Source of the DNA: Amborella trichopoda
Lineage: Eukaryota > Streptophyta > Magnoliopsida > Amborellales > Amborellaceae
Assembly: GCF_000471905.2 (NCBI RefSeq)
Contig: NW_006495906.1
Span: 666,222-730,221 of the forward strand
Reading direction: 5' to 3'
Length of the DNA stretch: 64,000 bases
Shown piece after piece: positions 56,458 to 64,000 of this stretch; the stretch's first letter is position 1; the number at the start of each line of letters is the position of its first letter. The notes under the pieces are model-generated. The model saw only the letters and a program-made list of their open reading frames with translations, ran no database searches and was not told where the DNA came from. The translations under genes and the position numbers were made by a program.

Positions 56458-59073
56458 TGTTGGAAGGTATTTTTTATCAACATGAGGCCCCCGCTCAATA
56501 AAGGCCTAGCAAGTAGTGGAAATTTTGACAGTCTTAGAACAGCCTCAGAACTATCCAAGATCTTCATGCGATCTCTCAAATGTCTCTTGCCAAGTTTCGT
56601 TACATTCCGACATATTTAAGGCAGTGCAGACTGAGGAACAGTTCCGACAGAATCGATCTCTAGTACCCTGAAACGGACCCCTATAACTAGAGTTACATTT
56701 TTAGCATCTCGAATTGTTGTGAGACAACCACCATTGGATTCATCACCGTTGAAAACCCCCAGGGGTCAAGTTTCAGCCCAAACAAACACTCCAGGAAGAC
56801 ATTATAGGTGCAAGAGTGAAATAGGAGGAGCCGCATGCTATTCCTGTGCAGCTACCCTGACACACTACACCATTAAAGGGACAGTCACGACCAGTTACTT
56901 TCGACACTCATATCTCAGCCGTCCCACTTCGGGTCATGCTCAAATTTGGTGAGCATGTTCGTCTAGTCGAGACGAGCGATTTGATATGTGGCATAACTTG
57001 TGACGATATCTGAGCGCGAAGAAAAGCTAGAGAGACGTTGTTGATCCATGAAAAAATTGCAAAAAATTCTGCAGCGTCATTCCTCACTCGAGTAGCCAAA
57101 TCACGCCATTCACGAGCCTCATTGACATTAGACCAATCCCATTACGGGCGTAAGATCTCTGGCGATCTTTGACCCGAAGCCCATACATGATCAACGGTCG
57201 GATTCTACACACGAAGCCGACAAATAGACTGCAAATTCTATCATTAGAATCCTTGATTCTAGCCAAAATTCCAAACTTGCGAAATCTTCGTTGGACCACA
57301 GAATCGAGCTACGTTTGATGCCCTGTGATCGTAGCGACATGCTCAGTGTGTTTTAGTGAAGAAAACACAGGACAACATCAAGGAACGAAAACACCATTGA
57401 TTCAAAGTTTCAAGATCTACTCAAAATTCAAGTTGCATAATCGTGCACCAAAAATACGATCCATGGCTCGAAGTTGGTATCAAATTGATCGTCATGCCGA
57501 GGTTTACAAGAAAAAAATCATCTTACGATCAACCGGGCATTAGAACAACCCAGATCAGCCATGCAAGAAAACACAAGTACTAGGGCAATATAGGGACTGT
57601 TCTGAAATTCCACAACTTGTTAGGAAGGGGCAAATATGTCATTTTGCACCCTATTTTCTAGTTTCTTTTAAATCAATTTAATCTTAATTTTTAGAAATTT
57701 TGGTTACTTTGGATCATCCTCCCATGTCTGGGGCACACTTCTATATATACGTACCAACATTGTATGTAGAAAGAGAGAAGGCAAACACATACACACGCAA
57801 GAGAGTTTTCACTTAATACAAGTTTCTCTTTCTTACCATTGTGGAGTTGACCTTGAGAGAGAGGGTGATGTGGGCAAAACATTTGATCGATACCCCTAGG
57901 GTTGAGGTAAATCTTCTCTCTTCTTTTTATTTTCTTCGTCTCTCTCCCTTCTCCCCTCTAGGGACCCTCTTCTTCGTTTGAGTCCCTCGCAGAGGCCTAC
58001 CCAGCAGCGGCAGTGTCATGCATGCCTCCCCCTTGTTCTCATAGGTTGTGCATGGCGATGGAGCACCATGCGTGAGTCTCCCTCCCCTCCTCGTCCGTCT
58101 CTTTCTCTCAGTGAAGTCTATAGACGGTGCTGCCCCTCGCCATCTACAGACATAGCTTTGATGTCTCGGTGAAGAGCCTAGAAGACGAAGTGTGCTGCCA
58201 GTTGCAGGAGTCGTCCTCTGCTGCGCATATAACGTAGTCGACGATACTTATCATCGCCTGCTAGAGGCCTTGGTAATACCCATCTCTGTCTTTGAGATTC
58301 CTCCATGCATCCGGTACCTATAGTAGTTCCCCCTATGTCCCACACCTATCATCGTGTGACCTAAGAGAAACCATCGCAATGCGCGTTGTCAGTAGCCAAC
58401 ACCGTCCACAAGGGATGTGTCACTTCCTTGCATTGCCCACCATGATGTCGATCCACGTCCGACTTTCCCCTTGTCTTTTCCATCTCGTTCTTTCCTCTCT
58501 ACCTCTCTCTCTTCTCTCTTGATTGGGGGTAGCCCTAGCCCAGCACCGACACGTCGACCTCGGTTTTAAGAAGTATTGCCACCATGCTAGTTTTTGAACC
58601 ATACCCATCTTGCTACCGCTCTGAGTCGACAACTTATGGTCGTCATGCTAATCTCGCCCTTCCGTCAAGTTCACTTCTCCTTTCTAACTTTCGTCTGACC
58701 TTGCACCTCATTGCCTTCTCCCATGAACATGCATTACCCAAGACAAGGGGGTCCATTTCGACCCACTTGTCTTACACATTAACCGTAGAAGTGTTGTGCA
58801 GAAAAACAGGAGGATTACAGGTCAAGGGAGGCAATTTCGAACCAGCTCAAGTAGTTAAGGGGCCTTCTTCGTGATCTAAGAGGGTGCCCACGCGAACCAG
58901 CATGAGTAAGTCCAGAACCCACCTAAATTTCCTCTTTTATTGGTTGGTATACCTGACCTTGCCCTCAAGCAAGTTTATGAGAGTGCGATCTCAAGTCCCG
59001 GGTCCACTAGAGACTCGAGACATATGATGGATGATCACTTAGATTCGGAGGGCGAGGTAGAGGCACCTAACAA
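56458..59073 (+). mobile_element. E3 3' LTR (complete, about 2.6 kb)
   Basis: Starts TGTTGGAAGGTATTTTTTATC and ends GGCACCTAACAA (expected CTAACCA; one change). It keeps the TATA box (57,742) that the 5' LTR has lost and the U5 end (58,900-59,073). The right flank is CGCCT and then the antisense gene of E2. There is no primer binding site, as expected for a 3' LTR. Confidence 0.9.
57742..57749 (+). promoter_or_regulatory. TATA box of the E3 3' LTR
   Basis: TATATATA after CATCCTCCCATGTCTGGGGC, the E3 version of the E2 phrase CACCCATGTTTGGGC. It could drive transcription rightward into the E2 remainder, opposite to the antisense PMD gene. Confidence 0.65.
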
Positions 59074-59078
59074 CGCCT
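59074..59078. other. Right target-site duplication of E3
   Basis: CGCCT directly after the LTR end. Left partner CACCT at 43,195-43,199. Confidence 0.75.
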
Positions 59079-62000
59079 CCCTCTTGAGATCTCGCTGACG
59101 GCCAGTCATAGTGGCCTTCTTCTAAGTGCACAAATCTATCTTCTCACGACGACACAAGATTGAATTTTCCAAGGAGGCTACCCTACTGATTTCCACCTCA
59201 TGATGTAGTTTGCTCTACTGCCAGCTCTCCAACTCATTTCGGGTGGTATCAAAATGAGAAAGGACTTCTGGTGCACTCCCAATCATGATGGTCGTAGAGA
59301 ATTTCCTCAGTTTAGCCAAAGCCTCACCCAACTCATTTAAAGAAAACTCCCTTAAGCCCTGAAGGCCTGCTCGAAGCACGCCTGCAATCATACTAAAAAC
59401 CCCGCTAAAGATGGGACTCAATTGAAGAGACTTTGGCTTCGAGGACCGGCCTGGTCGTAGCAATAATCATCTGAGCCACTGGCTCCTCAGGATCTATGGC
59501 AAAGTCCAGAGCTTCTTGCACCTCAGACTCACAGGCAACCCCTGTCTCAACCTGCCTGGGTTCTTCAACACCAGTCTCATTGCCTTGAACCTCGTTAATG
59601 GGGTCCTCCACTTCTGTCCCAGCAGACTCTGAAGAAACCTATTCCCCTTGCTCTTCACCCTCCTGAACTACCACTTCGCATTGGCAAGTACAGGAACATC
59701 CTCTTCGCCTTGACCCTTGCCTACGGGAACCTCTACTTCTGTAACCATAAGTTTCGGAGAAACCTATTCCCCTTACTCCTCGCCATCCTTAACTGCCACT
59801 TCAACATTGGCAAGTCCAGAAACTTCATCTTCCCTCTGGCCTTCGCCAGATGATTCAACTTTAGCCATCGTTTCTTCCATCTGACCTACGCCCTCAACAG
59901 CTAAGACCTCCGCCACAAAAATCTCAACTCCCTCATCTCCACGATCTGTGCCCTCTGGAGCCACAACCTCTTGGTACTCAGGGGCATCATTAACTATGTG
60001 CCCCTCTTGTTGGGTCATAACCCTTGCCTCAGTCGGGGCACTAAACTCTTGAGGCACGGAGGCTACTTCAACATCAGAGCCCCTTCCTGGAGATGTTCCC
60101 TTGAGGCCTTCAGCCTCGTCATTCTCCATCCGAGATGGTTCTGACTCAGGAACTACCCTCTAACTTAGAGCCGCTTCCCAAGATCCAGAGTCACTTCCCG
60201 GTCAGAAGCACTAATAATGGGATCAAAAGGGCCGGAGTTGTCTACTTTAGTCTTTGAAAAAGAAGAAAATAATGCAAGAAAGACAGAAGATAGCGGAAAA
60301 AGCATAGAAGGTGATAATAGGGGAGTTGCTACAAGATCAGAGGAGGAAGAGCTACCTCCTGGTTTTGAGATCATAGGAAGTTCGGCACCCTCACGTTTTC
60401 GAGTACTCCCACTAACTGGTGACGGTGCACGAGTGTCGACGGAGGTCGAGCATTTCCTTTCCTTTCCTCGTGCTGAAGAAGGAGCAGCCACTTCAGAACT
60501 CCCTTCCTGAGATGGATCCTCAGCCAGTTTATTATGGGGACCACTCCCGATCAGTGTTTTCAAATCCTGAATGGGACGCCTCTCATATCCTGAGACCCTG
60601 CGCCCCTCATCCCACTCAAAGATGGAACTAAGATTATCAAAGATTCTCCCAGTCCATGCCTTCATCACAAGAAAGTCCGGCGAGGCTTCATCGGCTGCTA
60701 TCTCGCCCGAAAACCCTAAGGATTTTTAGTTAGAGGGATATTCTAAGACAAACACCGCTCTAGGAGCAGGGGTATCCACCTGTCTCCTTTGCCTGGTATC
60801 TTGGTTTCTGTTATCGTTCTCCCCTTTTAAGGGGTAATCAACATTCCATTATCCTTTGCTGGTAATCCTCCACCAGTTTGTATAAGCCTCGATCATTCGG
60901 ACCCTCCTGTCGAATTGAGGCAACACATACTTGCTGATTTCTGTCATTTTGAGACATGTGGACCAAGCAGTCCATATATGTTCCAACAACCAGCACTCGC
61001 GGAGAGTCCCACACTCTTTTTCTTTCCCTGTGTTCACTTTGCCCCAGCGCTTTTCGAAAAACATGGAGAAGGGGTAACTCTGATCAAGCCCGTGTTGACG
61101 TATGAAGCGATCAGGGAAATACCCCTTTAATCTGGCATTGTGCGAGTCCGATAAGGTAGAACTCCTCCTCTAATTCTAAGAATGAACATCAGCTCACTAA
61201 TGGTTGTTGGAGCACCATCTAGCTCCTTCCCCAATTCATCAATGAAAGCACGATCGGTGAAGTTCCAGACCGGGAATGGGACTCACCGCATGTTTAAGGA
61301 GTCATTCCCAAATAAACTCCGATCCTCCCCAGGGGTATGGAAGATAGCCTTTTGGTTGGCAATCCTCATCAAGAAGGGCCACAGTTTACCTCCTGAGCCT
61401 TGGTACCTGACATAAGTGTCAGGGAAATAGGCCCCTAGCCACCCGTACATGTAATGGACGGGGAATGGAGTTTTAAAATCCCAAGGAAATGCCTCTCCTC
61501 CTATAATGCCATTCCCTCCCTCTTTGGCTTTGTAGGCCTTCCCACGGGAGATGGCCCCCTAGCCATGGTAAATATTACACAAAACTGGCTGAGCAAGGGC
61601 ATACTCACACCCTCTTGCCATGTCACAAGCCACATACAATATGCCTGGACAAATGTCCTCTGCCCATCCAAGGAGAACCAATTTGCACAAAAATAAGGCC
61701 AAATATGCAGCCAAAAAGCCGCAGTCATCGCTGGTCTCGGATTGATACACGGGAGGTGTCCCCTTCACAATTGCCTTCCCTTTCCCTTTCGGAGTACCCC
61801 GTCTAGCTTCAGGAGAATCCCCGCAGAAGAATTTAACCCATTCGATGAAGGTCACTCGACCATTGCTAGACTTGGCAGCGATCAATTGGTAAGCCTCGAA
61901 AAGCTTTTGAAGACTGGCGGGCAGCTCTTCATCCCCAAGCTAGCACCACAAAAAATGTCCAAGTTTTAAGGCACAAACTCATCTTAAATGGCCTCGATTA

Positions 62001-62633
62001 TCGAAAGGCCCCCAATAAAATGAAGATCTAGCAAAGAGATTTCTGCTTCCCCATGCCCAAGAAGCCAGGTATTGCTAACATGGCTCCATCTCTCCAATAA
62101 TACCTTCATAGTATTGGAGCACCAATCATTGTAGCTACCCGAACACTGGACCGCTGCTAATAGATAAGCATGTTCAAGAGTGCTTCTGTGCGACACCAAC
62201 ACCTTGGCAGTCCAAGAAGAGTATCCCTTCAAGTATTGGCGCTCCCCTTGAATTCGGAGGACTTTTGCTGAACACATTAGTAGCCCCTTTGCCGACCACA
62301 TTAGTAGCCCCTTTGCCTGTACCATTCATTTCCCAAGGGTGTGCAAGTTCTCTCTAGAGGCTATAATCCTATGCATTCAATGAAGCAGTGCATCCCTTCT
62401 TCAATACTGACATTTTCGTCATTACCGTTACGAACTTCAAAACGAACAGGGTCAGTAATGAAGGTGACCGTGACAGGCCACTCGGGCTTGCATATTGGCT
62501 TAGTCAGCCAAATGGGCTCGCCCGTTGATAGAGCCTCACTGGTAAATTCTGGGGTGCTGACCTCTCTCCCTCTTGGAAGCTTCTTTACATCAAGAATTCG
62601 ATAAGAAATACCAGCCATTGTAAAAGGGATCAA
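59079..62633 (-). pseudogene. E2 antisense gene: plant mobile domain (PMD) protein
   Basis: On the minus strand the gene opens at 62,633 (MIPFTMAGISYRILDVKKLP). The PMD follows in pieces: LLERWSHVSNTWLLGHGEAE then ISLLDLHFIGGLSI (62,090-61,990); FIEWVKFFCGD, SDDCGFLAAYLALFLCKLVL, YVACDMARGCEYALAQPVLC (61,850-61,565); SKYVLPQFDRRVRMIEAYTN (60,940-60,870). A Ser/Pro linker (60,668-60,165), an acidic region (60,129-59,773) and a coiled-coil-like tail (59,463-59,079) follow, the tail continuing at 43,199. At least five frameshifts and several stops are visible. The PMD family (aminotransferase-like, MAIN/MAIL-related) occurs both in host silencing proteins and in Tat-type transposon genes. Identity rests on the three PMD blocks in order; catalysis is not implied. 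Confidence 0.8.
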
Positions 62634-62679
62634 CGATTCAAATCGAAAATTACTAAGGCACTAGATCAGCACCGGTTGG

Positions 62680-62890
62680 GTGCTCAAACCTTAATGGCGG
62701 CTATGTTTCCGAATGACTAATGCTGGATGTGTCTTACAACACTTAGCACCAATTGTGTCTGTCAAACCTTAGCGCCAGCCGAGTCTTCCAAATGCCTAGG
62801 GTCAGCTATGTTTTCTAATACCTAGTGCTGACTACGTTTTCCAATTCCTAGTGCCGGTTGCGGTTGCCAACGTCTAGCACTGGCTGTGTT
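62680..62890. repeat. Short repeats TTAGCGCCAGCCGTGTTTCC type, upstream of PMD start
   Basis: About seven units of 25-30 bases such as CTTAGCACCAATTGTGTCTG and CTAGTGCCGGTTGCGGTTGC. The word equals the 3' arm of the LTR hairpin units and the E1 repeats at 12,970-13,560. They sit in the antisense leader. Confidence 0.75.
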
Positions 62891-63486
62891 CAGATCTCTC
62901 ACACGTCTCACGAACTCCACACGTGATGCCTCGAACCCTATTGTGTCCCCTAACAGCCGTCGTCATATCCTTTTACGCGACCTAACAAACGTCTCACATG
63001 TGCGAATGGAAACCTCCTGTCTTCCTTGTGACGGTTCACTTCATGTGATCGTCCACTTCCTGCAACCGTTCGCCTTCCCTGCGACGGTCCACCTTCAAAG
63101 ACCGTTCCATTTCCCTTGACCCTTCGGTGTCTCACGGGAACTTCTCCTACCCTTGGTAACTCCCCTTAAGCTCCCGAAAAACTTCCGAAAGCTTGCGAAA
63201 ATGCCAACTGTTGCACTTCCTGCCTCTTCTACCCTCAGAGATCGCAGTCGGAGTTCTCTTGCTTCTCGAAAAACCTCCTATGTTAATCGAGAAACTCATG
63301 TAACTCTTCTTTTTTCGACAATCTCTTGACTGTCTTGCCAAAACCTTCCCTGCAAAGCTTGCCGAAACACTCGATCTCTTATCGAAATTCCACAGTTAGC
63401 CGGAGCTTTCACCGGGAAATCCTTTGCTCACTGTTAAATTTTTTTTTTATCTCTAATTAAAAGTGAAGGAAATGGGGTTTTAGCCC
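62891..63486 (-). other. Leader of the antisense PMD gene
   Basis: Lies between the TATA box and the repeats before the start codon. No coding domain; short CCTTCCTGCGACGGTTCACC-like repeats near 63,020-63,120. Two small frames (63,341-63,147; 63,135-62,950) have no motif. Confidence 0.45.
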
Positions 63487-63494
63487 CTTATATA
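63487..63494 (-). promoter_or_regulatory. TATA box of the antisense PMD gene
   Basis: The minus strand reads GGCTATATAAGGGGCTAAAA then CCCCATTTCC. The same box and GGGG...AACCCC context stand before the E3 antisense gene (52,847). Distance to the ATG at 62,633 is about 850 bases. Confidence 0.65.
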
Positions 63495-63699
63495 GCCAAC
63501 ACTACCCTCAAAGACCCCTCACAAACTTGGAATTACAGTCGCATTCAAGGAAAGCCAAACGACGATGAGTCGGGTCGGGCTTTGACCCGAGGGCCAAGGC
63601 AACTCTCATCGCCACTTGTAAAATCCCAAAAAAAGGGCTAGACCAGGTTGGGTTTTGACCAGAGGCCTGAGAAAAGTTTCATTTACCGCCTCATCAAGG

Positions 63700-64000
63700 C
63701 CAGGTCGGGCTCAGGCTACAGCTCGAGTACCAATCCATACCCAACGCTGGCTATGCGGTTGAAGTGACTTAGCGCCGACTGAGTTTCAACAGCCCTAGCT
63801 CCGATCGTGTGCTCGATAACCCAGCGCCGACTGTGTTCAAAAGATAGCACGGGCCGCCGTCAGTGCCGGCTATGCAGTCGAAGTAACCTAGCGTCAGCTG
63901 TGTTTCAACAATCCTAGCGCCTACTGCGTGCACGACAACTCAGTGCCAGTGGTGGCACATATTGTCCTCAGTGCGCACTATATTTTTAACAACCTAGTTC
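63700..64000. repeat. Repeats CCTAGCGCCGACTGTGTTC, E2 3' region
   Basis: Units of about 30-35 bases carrying TAGCGCCGACTGAGTTTCAA, CAGCGCCGACTGTGTTC, CTAGCGTCAGCTGTGTTTC, running to the window edge. Same word as in the LTR hairpins (846-1,545) and in E1. Confidence 0.75.

Larger units (their letters stand above)
43200..59073 (+). mobile_element. E3: non-autonomous Tat/Ogre-like element, 15.9 kb, inserted in E2
   Basis: 5' LTR (43,200-45,225, 3' truncated), gag (about 45,230-48,100), linker, protease (to about 49,830), C-terminal extension (to 50,742), antisense gene (52,051-51,129) with TATA-like promoter (52,847), tandem arrays (53,310-56,030) and 3' LTR (56,458-59,073). No RT, RNase H or integrase. 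The two LTRs are more like each other than like E0/E2, as expected for one element. E2 is therefore older than E3. Confidence 0.88.
59074..64000 (+). mobile_element. E2 right part (continuation after E3)
   Basis: Contains the antisense PMD gene, its promoter and repeats of the 3' region. The E2 3' LTR is not reached by 64,000. Continuity with 43,199 is shown by the target duplication and by the uninterrupted antisense frame. Confidence 0.82.

Noticed and set aside
59079-62633. Host PMD (MAIN/MAIL-like) gene rather than an element gene
   Set aside because: It is continuous with E2 internal sequence at 43,199, converges tail to tail with the E2 sense gene, and shares its promoter context with E3.
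1-64000. tRNA, rRNA or ordinary host genes
   Set aside because: No cloverleaf, rRNA core sequence or conserved host protein was recognised; tRNA-like words found are primer binding sites.

Overview
The window looks like plant nuclear heterochromatin built almost entirely of LTR retrotransposons. Evidence for a plant: a Ty3/gypsy chromovirus with a Tekay/Del-type chromodomain, Tat/Ogre-type gag and protease sequences next to a tRNA-Arg-like primer binding site, and a plant mobile domain (PMD) gene antisense inside one element. I found no host gene, rRNA or tRNA. Nearly every reading frame is broken, often by changes that fit C-to-T decay (for example CAA to TAA, TGG to TAG, CG to CA), as expected for methylated repeats.

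Layout. 1-2,365: 3' LTR of a Tat-like element (E0, + strand). 2,371-6,127: a minus-strand relative of that LTR (family B) plus GA-rich repeats. 6,128-about 20,535: element E1, minus strand, with LTRs of about 4.3 kb, a gag remnant and 4.4 kb of tandem repeats. About 20,540-23,112: two family-B LTR pieces in opposite orientation that form a large imperfect palindrome. 23,113-32,207: chromovirus C (minus) with gag, protease, RT, RNase H, integrase and chromodomain. 32,208-33,865: part of a related LTR (D). 33,866-43,199: 5' part of element E2 (+). 43,200-59,073: element E3 (+), inserted into E2. 59,074-64,000: the rest of E2, with its antisense PMD gene and 3' repeats; its 3' LTR lies beyond the window.

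E2, E3 and (partly) E1 form one family. E2 and E3 encode Gag and a retropepsin-like protease, followed by a conserved C-terminal extension of unknown function and a stop. No reverse transcriptase, RNase H or integrase is visible, so they look non-autonomous and dependent on a related helper. Downstream of the sense gene, on the opposite strand, lies a second gene with its own TATA-like promoter: a PMD protein in E2 and an unrecognised protein in E3. Beyond that come satellite-like arrays and the 3' LTR. In E0, E2 and E1 the LTR leader carries a row of short hairpin units whose arm sequence recurs in the E1 and E2 3' regions.

The best-supported structural result is the nesting of E3 in E2. The flanking five bases are CACCT on the left and CGCCT on the right, and removing E3 plus one copy restores the reading frame of the antisense gene exactly. 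Further out, E2 sits in D, D in the C LTR, and C in a family-B LTR piece that abuts E1, so at least five insertion levels are stacked. Boundaries were read by hand alignment and those of family B are approximate.
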